Origin: JBBKWH01 sp037968855
GTDB lineage: Bacteria; Pseudomonadota; Gammaproteobacteria; Pseudomonadales; Moraxellaceae
Direction: 5' to 3'
Assembly (NCBI GenBank): GCA_037968855.1
Contig: JBBKWH010000117.1
Location: 1 to 50,210, forward strand
Length of the DNA stretch: 50,210 bases
The notes below the pieces were generated by a model, which was given only the letters and a program-made list of their open reading frames with translations, ran no database searches and had not been told where the DNA came from. Each line of letters begins with the position of its first letter. The stretch's first letter is position 1. This document shows positions 8,845-17,377 of the stretch, piece by piece. The translations under genes and the position numbers were made by a program.

Positions 8845-9549
8845 TTAGTTGCTGCTTGGATCTTCGATACGTTCGATGGTGACGTTGCCCGTGCCGCGTT
8901 GGGTAATACCAATTTTTTGTGCCGCAGCGTAGGACAGATCAAGGATGCGCTTGCCATGGAATGGACCGCGATCATTGACTTTGACCACAACACTTTTGCC
9001 ATTGTCTTGATTGGTCACACGGATATAACAGGCCAATGGCAATGAGCGATGCGCTGCAGTCATGGCATTCATGTCAAAACGTTCGCCACTGGCGGTTTTG
9101 CGGCCATTAAACTGACGACCATACCAAGAGGCTAGGCCACTTTGATTCAGCTTACGTACGGTTTGTGAGGCTAGCATGCTCATGCGATCCATAATATCGC
9201 TATCGTCGCTACTCTCTGACTTGGTGACGACTTTGCTGCTGAGCATCTCACGTACAGGGACGGAGATCGTTGCTGTAGTGTCTGCTGCCGAGATGGCTGC
9301 GGTGTTAGCCAATGCTGTGCTGAAGCTTTTGCTGCTTGCAGCAGGAATTGCGGCAATAGCAGGTGTAGCGGCAATATTGGCACTAAACAAAGAGCTGCTT
9401 GATGATTTATCACGATTTAGCAGTTCGCTAGCGAGGTTGCTGCTGGCGGCTGAGGTGCTTAATGCAGGCGCTTGCATCATCTCTGCATGTGACAGTGTCG
9501 TGCTGCTGGCCAGAAACAGGGCCATCGCGGCGAGGGTCAGTTTTTGCAT
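8845..9549 (-). CDS. rlpA: RlpA-like septal/peptidoglycan lytic transglycosylase family protein
   Basis: About 234 residues from the ATG at 9547-9549, which has a GGAG ribosome-binding site; the longer frame to 9606 lacks one. A signal peptide (MQKLTLAAMALFLASSTTLS, cleavage near SHA-EM) leads into a long Ser/Ala/Thr-rich linker. The double-psi beta-barrel follows: LASWYGRQFNGRKTASGERF, MTAAHRSLPL and VKVNDRGPFHGKRILDLS, with the His and Asp used for catalysis in family members. The C-terminal SPOR domain of Pseudomonas RlpA is absent and no lipobox Cys is seen. Cell-wall activity on naked glycan strands is inferred. Confidence 0.87.
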   Translation of the reverse strand: MQKLTLAAMALFLASSTTLSHAEMMQAPALSTSAASSNLASELLNRDKSSSSSLFSANIAATPAIAAIPAASSKSFSTALANTAAISAADTTATISVPVREMLSSKVVTKSESSDDSDIMDRMSMLASQTVRKLNQSGLASWYGRQFNGRKTASGERFDMNAMTAAHRSLPLACYIRVTNQDNGKSVVVKVNDRGPFHGKRILDLSYAAAQKIGITQRGTGNVTIERIEDPSSN

Positions 9550-9877
9550 CCTGAAACTCCGGTTTGGTTCTATTCCAGTCTCCAGACCAGACAGAAGAGT
9601 AATCAAAAGGGGTGAATCTGTACGATTCCTGCATTGGATCGTAAGTGGTCTTCACATGATTTGTCCAAAAAAAAGCGCTAAAACATCAAAAAAACAACTT
9701 TTCGGCTAATAATTGATCATTTTTTAACCGTAATTGTATCAAAATGTTTCATAATGCTCATGTTGCTGGCGGTTTTATGTCCTTAGCCGTTTTTTTGAAC
9801 ATGCAATCTGACCATAGACTGTTAAGTTTTGTCTAGGCGGTTGTTCATAAAGTGGTCAAAAGGAGGGTGAGAGCAGA
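9550..9877 (-). other. Gene-free stretch between rodA and rlpA
   Basis: No open frame here resembles a protein. The centre (about 9,660-9,760) is AT-rich and probably holds the rlpA promoter, but I see no convincing -35/-10 pair. No hairpin with a T run was found downstream of rodA. Confidence 0.4.
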
Positions 9878-11020
9878 TTAACGGTGGGTTCGAATCGACA
9901 TCAGTAAGCCAAATCCACCCATTAAGGTGATCAGTGCTGTACCACCATAGCTAATAAAAGGCAGTGGAACACCCACAACTGGCAGTACGCCGCCAACCAT
10001 ACCGGCGTTAACGAACACATAGACAAAAAATGACATGGCAATGGCGCCAGCCAATAAACGACTAAAGCCATCGCTGGTTTGAAAAGCAATTTGCATAGCG
10101 CGTAATAAGATCAGGCCATACAACAGGATCAGCAGCGTCAAGCCAAATAAGCCAAATTCTTCGCTAAAGGCGGCGATAATAAAGTCGGTGTGACCTTCGG
10201 GCAAAAAATGCAAATGCGATTGTGTGCCGTTGAGATAGCCTTTACCCAGCCAGCCACCTGATCCAATGGCTGTTTTGGATTGGATGATGTTCCAGCCGGT
10301 GCCTAGCGCGTCAGCTTCTGGGTTAAATAAGGTCAGCACCCGCTGCTTTTGATAACCATGCAATAAAAATTGCCATGCAATCGGAATAAATGCGGCCACA
10401 GCACCCACAAATAGCCCAATAAGCCACCATGGCAAACCGGCCAAAAACAGCACAAACAGTCCACTGGCCATGACCAACAAGGAGGTGCCGAGATCGGGTT
10501 GCTCGGCCACCAATAACACTGGCATGCCGATGAGCATTAAGGTGCCGATAATTACAGGGATAGAGGGGGGCAAAACTTTGCGCGACAAAAACCATGCCGC
10601 CATCATGGGCATGCCAAGCTTCATAAACTCCGAGGGTTGTACGCTGCCAAAGCCTGGAATATCCAGCCAGCGCTGTGCGCCCATACGAACTTCACCAAAC
10701 AGCTTGACGGCAACCAGTAACATGATGCCGCCTGCATAAAACCATGGCGAAAATGCTTGATACATTTTGGGCGGAATTTGCGCCAAAAAAATCATCACAC
10801 CAAATGCCACGGCAAAGCTGACCGCTTGGCGAATCACCATACTCATATCTTGGGCGGAGGCGCTATATAAGATAATCAGACCAAAACCGGCAGCCAACAG
10901 CAATAACACCATTAACCATGGATCGATGTGTAAGCGTTCTAGGCGTGATGGCTGCATCTGCATGGTGCTGCCGTCGCGCGGGGCGTAGCGTAAGAAGCGA
11001 TACTGATATTGATCAGACAT
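9878..11020 (-). CDS. rodA: Rod shape-determining peptidoglycan polymerase RodA (SEDS family)
   Basis: About 380 residues with ten hydrophobic helices in the inner membrane. SEDS signatures are visible: QPSEFMKLGM, AEQPDLGTSLL with the catalytic-type Asp, SGGWLGKGYLNGTQ, FLPEGHTDFI and the C-terminal PLPFISYGGTAL. RodA polymerises glycan strands for the elongasome with PBP2 and MreBCD. Possible starts are at 11057-11059, 11018-11020 and about 10963; I prefer 11020, but none has a strong ribosome-binding site. rlpA follows on the same strand, the rodA-rlpA neighbourhood seen in many gammaproteobacteria. Confidence 0.94.
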   Translation of the reverse strand: MSDQYQYRFLRYAPRDGSTMQMQPSRLERLHIDPWLMVLLLLAAGFGLIILYSASAQDMSMVIRQAVSFAVAFGVMIFLAQIPPKMYQAFSPWFYAGGIMLLVAVKLFGEVRMGAQRWLDIPGFGSVQPSEFMKLGMPMMAAWFLSRKVLPPSIPVIIGTLMLIGMPVLLVAEQPDLGTSLLVMASGLFVLFLAGLPWWLIGLFVGAVAAFIPIAWQFLLHGYQKQRVLTLFNPEADALGTGWNIIQSKTAIGSGGWLGKGYLNGTQSHLHFLPEGHTDFIIAAFSEEFGLFGLTLLILLYGLILLRAMQIAFQTSDGFSRLLAGAIAMSFFVYVFVNAGMVGGVLPVVGVPLPFISYGGTALITLMGGFGLLMSIRTHR

Positions 11021-11210
11021 GAGAGCGAAGCTGGAGCCGCAGGAGATAGCGCGAAGCATGCCAGTCTAGCTATAGCGGTGCAAGTGAATGCCAAGACGAG
11101 ATGTAAACGGATGATTGTATGGCAATCAATCGGCTAAAAATGGCCTGTATCGACTATGTTGACGCTGTGTTTTTTTGGCATGATGATGTCAGTGAAGGGG
11201 AGTGTGCAAC

Positions 11211-12014
11211 ATGAAAATCATCGCAGGGCGATTGGCATTGGTCACAGGCGGTGCGCAAGGCATTGGGCGTTTGATTGCGCTAAAGCTCGCTGAGCGAGGC
11301 TGCAATGTTATTGTGGTCGATATGAAAGGCGACCAAGCCGCCGAGGTTGCTGCCGAAATTAATCAAATGGGTGTGACGGCATGGAGTTTTCAACTCGATA
11401 TTGCTGACGTCAGCGCAATTGCTTGTTTAAAAACATCGATTGCCGAGCAGATTGGCCGGATTGATTTATTGGTTAACAATGCCGGTGTGGTGTTCGGTGG
11501 CACCTTTGAGAGTGTGCCCTTAGAAAAACACTTGTTGACCTATCAAGTCAATTTGATGGGTTTGATGGCGCTGACCCATGCGTTTTTTGGTGATTTATTG
11601 GCGGGGCATGATACCCATTTGGTCAATATTGCCTCAGCAGCCGGTTATGTGGGCTTACCGTTTGGTTCGACTTATGCCTCATCAAAGTGGGGCGTGATTG
11701 GCTTTACTGATTCGATTCGCTTAGAGCTGAGTGAGCGAGGCTTGGATCATGTCAGTGTGACCATGGCCTGTCCTAGTTATGTCAATACTGGGGTGTTTGA
11801 TGGTGTACGTGCGCCACGCTTGATGCCGTTTTTGGATGCAGATTTTATTGCCGAAAAAATCGTTGAGGCGATTGCCTTGGATCAGGCCGTTGTGCGTGAG
11901 CCATTTATGGTCAAGGCGATTGGTTTTTTTAAGCTGTTGCCACTGTCTTGGTCAGACTGGGCTGAACAAAAACTGGGCATTACCAGCAGTATGTTGTTTT
12001 GGAAAGCGCGTTAA
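11211..12014 (+). CDS. Short-chain dehydrogenase/reductase
   Basis: A 267-residue classical SDR. It has the TGGAQGIG dinucleotide-binding glycine motif at about 16-23, NNAG at about 89-92, the catalytic Ser in NIASAAGYVG and YASSK carrying the catalytic Tyr and Lys at about 155-159. The aspartate at the end of beta-2 (VVVDMK) suggests NAD(H) preference. The ATG at 11211 is chosen because GAAGGGGAG lies just upstream; an in-frame GTG at 11202 would bury that site. The C-terminal 40 residues are hydrophobic and may touch membrane. Substrate is unknown. Confidence 0.88.
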   Translation: MKIIAGRLALVTGGAQGIGRLIALKLAERGCNVIVVDMKGDQAAEVAAEINQMGVTAWSFQLDIADVSAIACLKTSIAEQIGRIDLLVNNAGVVFGGTFESVPLEKHLLTYQVNLMGLMALTHAFFGDLLAGHDTHLVNIASAAGYVGLPFGSTYASSKWGVIGFTDSIRLELSERGLDHVSVTMACPSYVNTGVFDGVRAPRLMPFLDADFIAEKIVEAIALDQAVVREPFMVKAIGFFKLLPLSWSDWAEQKLGITSSMLFWKAR

Positions 12015-12036
12015 CGCTGCGTCTTTGTGAAGTCAT

Positions 12037-12065
12037 AAAAAACCCGCTGCGATAGCGGGTTTTTT
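12037..12065. terminator. Bidirectional terminator between convergent genes
   Basis: AAAAAACCCGCT (12037-12048) pairs with AGCGGGTTTTTT (12054-12065) around GCGAT. It serves the SDR gene on the plus strand and the unknown gene on the minus strand. Confidence 0.9.
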
Positions 12066-12095
12066 GCGCCAAGACCAACCAGCTGATCTTGCTGT

Positions 12096-12761
12096 TTAGA
12101 CGCTATACAGCATTTTGTCGTAATGAGCGGCAAACACTTTGAGCTCTTCGCTGCTCAGTGATGGCAACAGTTTATCGATACCAATATGAACGGCTTTACG
12201 CACGCCACTTTTGGCCAGATCCGCGCCTTTACGTTTGAACATACCGAGCTCAAGCGTTTTGTTAAAGTCTTCCATGTAGTGCTTGATCACCAGATCAGAA
12301 AACATTTTGAACTGTTCGGCTAAAGCTGCGCGTTGAGCTTTGCCTTCGCCAGCTTGCACGGCAGCAAACGATGCTTTGATCTGTGCGACCAAACTGTCAG
12401 GCATTGGTGCACCAATACGTTTAATGCCGTCTGGATCAGTGTTGGTGCTGTGATCCAAAAACTCGATGGATTTGATCACTTGTTCGTTTGGCGCTTTGTC
12501 CATCAGTTGGTTAATCAAGCTGCCGACAGTGTTTTTAACAAAGTTGGACAGTTTGAGCATGGTGTCTTTTTTGTCGCTAGGCGGCAAAAAGTTGACCAAT
12601 TGAACCAATGCGTTTTCGATCAGCTCTTCGTTGATCCCTCTGACGACCTTGTCACGATAGGGGTAAAGCGGTTCTTGACCACCAGCTGCGGCCTTCTGGC
12701 GGGTCGCATCGATATCGCTTTGGAGCTGGGCGGAGGGGATGAAGCCAAAATAGCTGCTCAT
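12096..12761 (-). CDS. Unrecognised conserved-looking protein
   Basis: I do not recognise this 221-residue protein. The ATG at 12759-12761 is preferred because GAGGCG lies upstream; the frame is open to 12776. It has no signal peptide or membrane segment and is predicted largely helical. It has an amphipathic, four-helix-bundle-like pattern with many Lys/Asp/Glu, for instance LIENALVQLVNFLP and LSNFVKNTVGSLINQLMDK. It is 30 bp downstream of queF and probably in the same transcript. The evenly mixed composition and intact frame argue for a real gene. Confidence 0.7.
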   Translation of the reverse strand: MSSYFGFIPSAQLQSDIDATRQKAAAGGQEPLYPYRDKVVRGINEELIENALVQLVNFLPPSDKKDTMLKLSNFVKNTVGSLINQLMDKAPNEQVIKSIEFLDHSTNTDPDGIKRIGAPMPDSLVAQIKASFAAVQAGEGKAQRAALAEQFKMFSDLVIKHYMEDFNKTLELGMFKRKGADLAKSGVRKAVHIGIDKLLPSLSSEELKVFAAHYDKMLYSV

Positions 12762-12791
12762 AAAAAAACGCCTCAAAATCGTTTGGAGTCT

Positions 12792-13607
12792 TTATTGACG
12801 TGCCAATCGAACTGGTGTGGGTAACCAGTCCAGATGTGAAACACGACAGGGATTGATGTCTAAGCCCCCACGCCGAGTATATGCGGCATATACCATCAGG
12901 CGCTCAGGGCTGAGTTGTTGCCATAAGTCTGCGTAGATTTGCTCAACACAGTTTTCATGAAAACCGTTATGGCGACGATAGGAGATGATATAGCTCAATA
13001 GGCTTTTATGACAGACCTGTTTGCCTTTATAACGCACAAAAATAGTGCCCCAATCCGGCTGGTTGGTGACAGGGCAATTGCTTCTGAGTAAGTCTGAATA
13101 CAATTGCTCGTCGTCAACAAAAACTTCAGTAGGATCAAATGCCAATAGGTTGGCATCTGGGTGGTCAAATTGTGCGCCAATTGGCAACTGATCAATGCAT
13201 TGCCCTAGAGGTGCACAAACATCAAGTTCGTGTGCACCAAAGAGCGTCAAATGAATGATCGCTTGTGCCGCAGCAGATAAATCACGCTCTACACAGGCAA
13301 TCAATTGCTCACGACTCTCAAAGAGATGAAAGTTGAGACTGTTAAAGTACAATTTGAGCGACTTAGATTCGATCAGATTGGCCGATTCTGCCGGAATGCT
13401 GAGGCGACCAATGGCGACTTGTGGCTTGCCAGTGTGATCTAACCACGACAGCTCAAACACATGCCACCAGTCGATACCTTGTGATACACCAGCCACGTCT
13501 GCTGTGGCCTGACGGCCAAGTTGACGAGCAATTGGATACAATAAACTGGGATCATATCGATCTGGATAGTCGGTCGCTTGACCCAGTAAAGACGATTCGA
13601 CACTCAT
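12792..13607 (-). CDS. queF: NADPH-dependent 7-cyano-7-deazaguanine reductase
   Basis: A 271-residue bimodular QueF of the long (YqcD-like) type, which reduces preQ0 to preQ1 in queuosine tRNA biosynthesis. The substrate-specific ESKSLKLYFNSLNF motif (about 83-96) carries the QueF Glu. The catalytic Cys lies in RSNCPVTNQPDWG (about 190-200), and GFHENCVEQIYADL holds further conserved His/Glu residues. Its start overlaps the stop of the ABC permease gene by 4 bp (ATGA), so it is translationally coupled to it. No alternative function is likely. Confidence 0.95.
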   Translation of the reverse strand: MSVESSLLGQATDYPDRYDPSLLYPIARQLGRQATADVAGVSQGIDWWHVFELSWLDHTGKPQVAIGRLSIPAESANLIESKSLKLYFNSLNFHLFESREQLIACVERDLSAAAQAIIHLTLFGAHELDVCAPLGQCIDQLPIGAQFDHPDANLLAFDPTEVFVDDEQLYSDLLRSNCPVTNQPDWGTIFVRYKGKQVCHKSLLSYIISYRRHNGFHENCVEQIYADLWQQLSPERLMVYAAYTRRGGLDINPCRVSHLDWLPTPVRLARQ

Positions 13608-14377
13608 TCACGCATTCCTGTACCACGATGCAAGAGACGATAGGCGTAGGCATATAACACCGCACACAACACACTGATTGCGACCAAAGACATCCACACG
13701 TTGACGTCACTCTTGCCCAAAATGCCATAGCGGAAGGCATTGACCATATAGACAATCGGGTTAGCCATTGATAAGGCTTTCCAAAAGGGTGACAACTGAT
13801 CCATTGAGTAAAACACCCCACCCAAATAGGTCAGTGGGGTCAGTACAAAGGTTGGCACAATCGAAATATCATCAAATGAACGTGCATAGACTGCATTGAT
13901 AAAGCCACCCAGCGAAAACAAAATCGCAGTGACCAACACGGTAAACATGGTGACAAAAGCATGATGAATCGATAGATCAGTAAAGAACAGTGACAGCAGT
14001 GTGACGATTAAGCCGACCAACAAGCCACGAACCACGCCACCGACCAAATAACCAATCAAAATAATATGATGTGGTACAGGACTGGCGATTAACTCTTCGA
14101 TGCTGCGTTGGAACTTGACTGAATAAAAGCTGGAGACCACGTTAGAGTAACTATTGGTGATCACCGCCATCATGATCAAACCAGGCACAATAAATTGCAT
14201 ATAGCTAAAGCCACCCATGTCGCCAATTCGACTACCGATCATTTGGCCAAAAATCACAAAGTACAGGCTCATGGTGATGGCAGGCGGCAACAAGGTCTGC
14301 GGCCAAATACGCATAAAGCGGCGAATTTCTTTATGAACAATGGTATACAGCGCGGTTAAGGTCTGTTGAGTGTTCAT
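13604..14377 (-). CDS. ABC-2 type transporter permease, YadH-like
   Basis: A 257-residue permease with six hydrophobic helices and the ABC-2 membrane signature. FGQMIGSRIGDMGGFSYMQF and FVLTPLTYLGGVFYSM match YadH/NodJ-type exporters. It partners the ATPase encoded immediately upstream, with a 4-bp overlap. The natural substrate of YadGH is not known; export of a lipid, glycan or drug is possible. It starts at the ATG at 14375-14377. Confidence 0.88.
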   Translation of the reverse strand: MNTQQTLTALYTIVHKEIRRFMRIWPQTLLPPAITMSLYFVIFGQMIGSRIGDMGGFSYMQFIVPGLIMMAVITNSYSNVVSSFYSVKFQRSIEELIASPVPHHIILIGYLVGGVVRGLLVGLIVTLLSLFFTDLSIHHAFVTMFTVLVTAILFSLGGFINAVYARSFDDISIVPTFVLTPLTYLGGVFYSMDQLSPFWKALSMANPIVYMVNAFRYGILGKSDVNVWMSLVAISVLCAVLYAYAYRLLHRGTGMRE

Positions 14378-15324
14378 GCGCTGACCCCTCCAGCTTTGAC
14401 ATCCAGATTTTTTTCCACCATGCGCACAAACAGTTCTTCAAGACGGTTGGCTTTGTTGCGCATACTGACGACTTCGATTTGCTGTGCAGTGAGGGCGGTA
14501 AAGACATCATTGATCGAGCGGCTTTTTTCGATCACCAATTCTAATGTGGTGGGATCAATCAGTGATAATTCACAACCCACCACATCAATATTGGGAGCAT
14601 GTGGCAAGGGTGTGCGAATATCTAGTACAAAGGTTTCGACCGCAAGCTGACCAAGTAAGGACTTCATGTCGGTGTCTTCTTTGATCACGCCTTTATCAAT
14701 AATTGCGATGCGTTTGCACAGTACTTCGGCTTCTTCAAGATAATGAGTGGTGAGAATAATAGACGTACCAGCCGCATTGATTTCTTGCAAAAAATCCCAC
14801 ATTGAGCGACGCAACTCGATATCTACACCTGCGGTAGGTTCATCCAAAATCAATAGTTTAGGCTCGTGAATCATGGCACGAGCAATCATCAAACGACGCT
14901 TCATACCGCCAGAGAGTAAGCGCGACTGCACATCACGTTTGTCCCATAGGCCCAATAGACGTAGATATTTTTCGGCGCGTTGCTTACCCAGTTTGGCCGG
15001 AATCCCGTAGTAGCCTGCTTGAGTCACCAGAATGTCGAAGACTTTTTCGAACTGGCCAAAGTTAAATTCTTGCGGCACCACACCTAAATATTGCTTGGCC
15101 TTTGATGGCTCGGCATCAATGTCATGACCAAAAATCTCGACACGGCCAGTGGTCTTACGTGTTAACGAGCTAATGATACTAATGGTGGTGGATTTGCCAG
15201 CCCCGTTGGGACCTAATAGCGCATAAAAATCACCTTCAGCCACGGTTAGATCAATGCCTTTAAGCGCTGAGAACCCGTTTTTGTAGGTTTTGGTGAGATC
15301 GCGCAATACCAGAGCGTTGGTCAT
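14374..15324 (-). CDS. ABC transporter ATP-binding protein, YadG-like
   Basis: A 316-residue ATPase. It has Walker A GPNGAGKST (about 37-45), Q-loop PQEFNFG, signature LSGGMKRR, Walker B LLILDEPTAGVD and switch His in LTTHYLEEAE. The GVD and the C-terminal 80-residue extension fit the YadG/CcmA-type export family. It is first in a unit with the permease, queF and an unknown gene. Its location at the inner membrane follows from the permease partner. Confidence 0.92.
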   Translation of the reverse strand: MTNALVLRDLTKTYKNGFSALKGIDLTVAEGDFYALLGPNGAGKSTTISIISSLTRKTTGRVEIFGHDIDAEPSKAKQYLGVVPQEFNFGQFEKVFDILVTQAGYYGIPAKLGKQRAEKYLRLLGLWDKRDVQSRLLSGGMKRRLMIARAMIHEPKLLILDEPTAGVDIELRRSMWDFLQEINAAGTSIILTTHYLEEAEVLCKRIAIIDKGVIKEDTDMKSLLGQLAVETFVLDIRTPLPHAPNIDVVGCELSLIDPTTLELVIEKSRSINDVFTALTAQQIEVVSMRNKANRLEELFVRMVEKNLDVKAGGVSA

Positions 15325-15557
15325 AAAGCGATAACCTCTAAAAGACTGCGAACAACAGAAGGAGGGGATTGTCCTAAAAAACAGCCCACCGCGCCTAGTG
15401 TCTTTTTGCGAACAAGGCGAGTTTTGATTGCAAATCAGTGTGTAGTTTGGCTAAACGATGGGTAGGTGTTAGGAGATCAGGGGGGAGTTCTAACCATGAC
15501 CGTTTGATAAAAAATGCCCAGAACAGGTCTGGGCATAGATTGCAGCGATGCAGATGC
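15325..15557. other. Short intergenic region upstream of the ABC unit
   Basis: Apart from the cytochrome-gene terminator at 15509-15536, I see no gene here. The promoter for the ABC-queF unit should lie here, but no clear -35/-10 pair was identified. Confidence 0.3.
15509..15536 (-). terminator. Terminator of the cytochrome c gene
   Basis: ATGCCCAGA (15514-15522) pairs with TCTGGGCAT (15528-15536). On the minus strand the stem is followed by a run of T (15509-15513), 22 nt after the stop codon. Confidence 0.85.
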
Positions 15558-16175
15558 TTAGCTGGCTTTGCTGATCATGTAGTCAACGCCATTTTTGACT
15601 TCTTCGTCAGACAGATCACCACCACCACGTGCTGGCATGGCGTTAAAGCCATTGATGGCATGGTTGTGTAAGGTATCTTTTCCTTTGGCAATCCGAGGTG
15701 CCCAAGCCGCTTTGTCTGCAAACATAGGTGAACCGAGCAGACCAGAGCTGTGGCAGCTACCACAGACGGCGTTATAGACTTCTTCGCCTGAGCGTGGTGC
15801 GCCACCAGCGGCAGGTGCAGCAGCCGGTGCAGCGACTACAACGTCACAGGTTTTGCCTTGTACGCAAACCGTACCATACGCAGAGATACGTTTGATGAGA
15901 TCTGGATACAGACCAATCAAGCGCTGTGTCTCTGGTGTATCGACAGGTGCTTTAGGCTTTGGTGCGACAGGAGCAGCCATCGCAGGCGCTACGGCAGGCG
16001 TGCTGGCCATAGTTGTTGCCGCGACAGGGGCTGCTGTTGCAGGCGCAGTTGTAGTTTCGGCTGCGACGGTAATGGCAACAGGAGCGCTCGCAGCAGGTGC
16101 GTCCGGTGCGGACGATACAGCGATAGTAGACAGGCCACATAGGCCAAAGGATGCAAGCATCACCAGTTTTTTCAC
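15558..16175 (-). CDS. Cytochrome c5-like protein with Ala/Pro-rich linker
   Basis: A 205-residue exported c-type cytochrome. The signal peptide (MKKLVMLASFGLCGLSTIAV) precedes a long Ala/Pro/Thr-rich linker to about residue 75. A short TQRLIGLYPDLIKRISAYG segment with a possible Cys pair (VCVQGKTCDV) follows. The C-terminal c5 domain has haem-binding CGSCH (about 143-147) and an axial Met in FNAMPARGGG. It probably carries electrons in the periplasm, tethered by the linker. The partner oxidase or reductase is not in the window. Confidence 0.87.
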   Translation of the reverse strand: MKKLVMLASFGLCGLSTIAVSSAPDAPAASAPVAITVAAETTTAPATAAPVAATTMASTPAVAPAMAAPVAPKPKAPVDTPETQRLIGLYPDLIKRISAYGTVCVQGKTCDVVVAAPAAAPAAGGAPRSGEEVYNAVCGSCHSSGLLGSPMFADKAAWAPRIAKGKDTLHNHAINGFNAMPARGGGDLSDEEVKNGVDYMISKAS

Positions 16176-16210
16176 GGCAGAAGTCTCATGAAAGCCAAAA
16201 ATCTGCCACG

Positions 16211-16216
16211 ATTATA
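16211..16216 (-). promoter_or_regulatory. Likely -10 element of the cytochrome c gene
   Basis: On the minus strand an exact TATAAT lies 35 bp upstream of the start codon at 16175. The -35 is weak (TATGTC, 18 bp upstream). Confidence 0.45.
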
Positions 16217-16307
16217 CCCAAAAACCAAAGTCATGACATAGTGATGCTGTAGTTGTACAGCTTTTGAGCGACTTGTCATTTGTACTGCGAAAAACCAGAT
16301 GTCATGC

Positions 16308-16336
16308 TAGACGGGGCTGTGCTTTTTGCCTATGAT
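16308..16336 (+). promoter_or_regulatory. tRNA-Arg promoter
   Basis: TAGACG at 16308-16313 and TATGAT at 16331-16336 have 17-bp spacing. They are followed by a GC-rich discriminator (GCGCCC), typical of stable-RNA promoters under stringent control. Confidence 0.5.
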
Positions 16337-16349
16337 TAGCGCCCTGCAT

Positions 16350-16426
16350 GCGCCTGTAGCTCAGCTGGATAGAGTATTGCCCTCCGAAGGCAAGGGTCGT
16401 GGGTTCGAATCCCGCCAGGCGCACCA
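16350..16426 (+). tRNA. tRNA-Arg, anticodon CCG
   Basis: The 77-nt sequence folds as a cloverleaf. The acceptor arms are GCGCCTG and CAGGCGC, and a genomic ACCA follows the acceptor stem. The D arm is AGCTCAGCTGGATAGAGT. The anticodon stem TTGCC/GGCAA has loop CTCCGAA (anticodon CCG, reading CGG), and the T loop is TTCGAAT. The prophage begins about 80 bp downstream, but its transposase is DDE type, so the tRNA is not its attachment site. Confidence 0.97.
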
Positions 16427-16507
16427 TTTAATCCTATATAAATCAACACTTCTTTCTTTTTTGGCCCTGTGCGGCAATACCCTTTGGTTCAAATTTGGTA
16501 CACATGT

Positions 16508-16610
16508 GTGTAAGTTTGCGATTTCTTTTACGCTAGTGTAAGTTTGCGATTTCTTTTGCACTATTTTGCATCTGCTTTTGCACTAACTTTTTACGGTTGC
16601 TTTTGCACTA
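16508..16610. repeat. Right-end transposase binding sites (four tandem copies)
   Basis: Two 28-bp tandem copies (16508-16535 and 16536-16563) share GTGTAAGTTTGCGATTTC. Two shorter copies follow (16564-16585 and 16586-16610). All except the first end in TTTTGCACTA; the first ends TTTTACGCTA. The same core recurs inverted at the other end of the prophage. By analogy with MuA sites R1-R3 these should bind the transposase. The outermost copy is the diverged one, next to host DNA. Confidence 0.8.
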
Positions 16611-16626
16611 AATCGTTAGAGAATAC

Positions 16627-17376
16627 TCAGCCAGTTCGTAGCCATCCATAAATCGTTGTCGTCCGTGGGCGGATTGGCATGGGTTGTCCGCCACCTGACT
16701 CCTTTATTTCTGTCAGCGAGTCTGGCTTATCACTAAAACCAGCAACTTGAATTTCATTTTCTAATGCAAGGTTGTTGAGTGCATTGACACTGATTTCTGT
16801 TGGCCAAGTTTCGCTACTTGCCAGCGCATCATCAGCATTGGCAACCAAATGCTTGTAAATACCATTGGCGTGATTGTGCGCTGGGGCCTCATCAATCGTG
16901 ATCGTATGCGTATGACTACCGCTTACCGCACCACCCACAAGCGTCACACCATCACTTGTACCGGCCAATGATAGATGTGTACCGCCACCAAATGATTCCC
17001 ACACACCACGCCCTAGATAAACTGAAGGATTGCGGTTGTCTAAGTTGAAAATTGTGCCCGTGCCGATAGGGTACTGCTTATCAAATTGGGTATTACCATG
17101 ATCGACAATTGCTTGCTCTAACGCTTCTACTGCCTCAGACAAGTTCTCATTCGTCGCAAAAATCGCATACAACGCCGCCTTAAGCTGCCCGTTAGTACCC
17201 TTCGCTAACGGCTGATGATCTTCGACAACAGTGGCAATTTCTTCCTGTACCGCATTGCACCAGTCAGGATCAAGATACGTCGCATCTTGACCAGATAGGT
17301 CAGTATTGTCATTAAAGCCTTGTTTACCCGTACCGTTCTGGTCTGGCCGAGCGTTGACGCTATCAATCCGATGCAT
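16627..17376 (-). CDS. Short tail fibre / tail collar protein
   Basis: A 249-residue fibre. The N-terminal 60 residues should attach to the baseplate. A helical stretch about 60-85 follows, then a C-terminal knob with the collar-type pattern: SGSHTHTITIDEAPAHNHAN (about 155-174, metal-binding H-x-H) and GGGQPMPIRPRTTTIYGWLR at the end. It recognises the host surface. It is the last late gene, ending 17 bp from the right-end sites. No fibre-assembly chaperone, invertible segment or second fibre is present, unlike Mu (S, U, Gin). A predicted late-promoter site lies 70-115 bp upstream, inside gp48. Confidence 0.85.
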   Translation of the reverse strand: MHRIDSVNARPDQNGTGKQGFNDNTDLSGQDATYLDPDWCNAVQEEIATVVEDHQPLAKGTNGQLKAALYAIFATNENLSEAVEALEQAIVDHGNTQFDKQYPIGTGTIFNLDNRNPSVYLGRGVWESFGGGTHLSLAGTSDGVTLVGGAVSGSHTHTITIDEAPAHNHANGIYKHLVANADDALASSETWPTEISVNALNNLALENEIQVAGFSDKPDSLTEIKESGGGQPMPIRPRTTTIYGWLRTG

Positions 17377-17377
17377 G

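Noticed and set aside
9176..9709. Plus-strand frame opposite rlpA
   Set aside because: Leu/Ala-rich mirror of the Ser/Ala linker of RlpA; no independent support.
15853..16191. Long plus-strand frames opposite the cytochrome c linker
   Set aside because: They mirror the Ala/Pro-rich repetitive coding sequence of the real gene and show no domain or ribosome-binding site.
16350..16510. tRNA-Arg as prophage attachment site
   Set aside because: The phage has a DDE transposase and no tyrosine integrase; no copy of the tRNA 3' end was noticed at the other end. Proximity is taken as chance.
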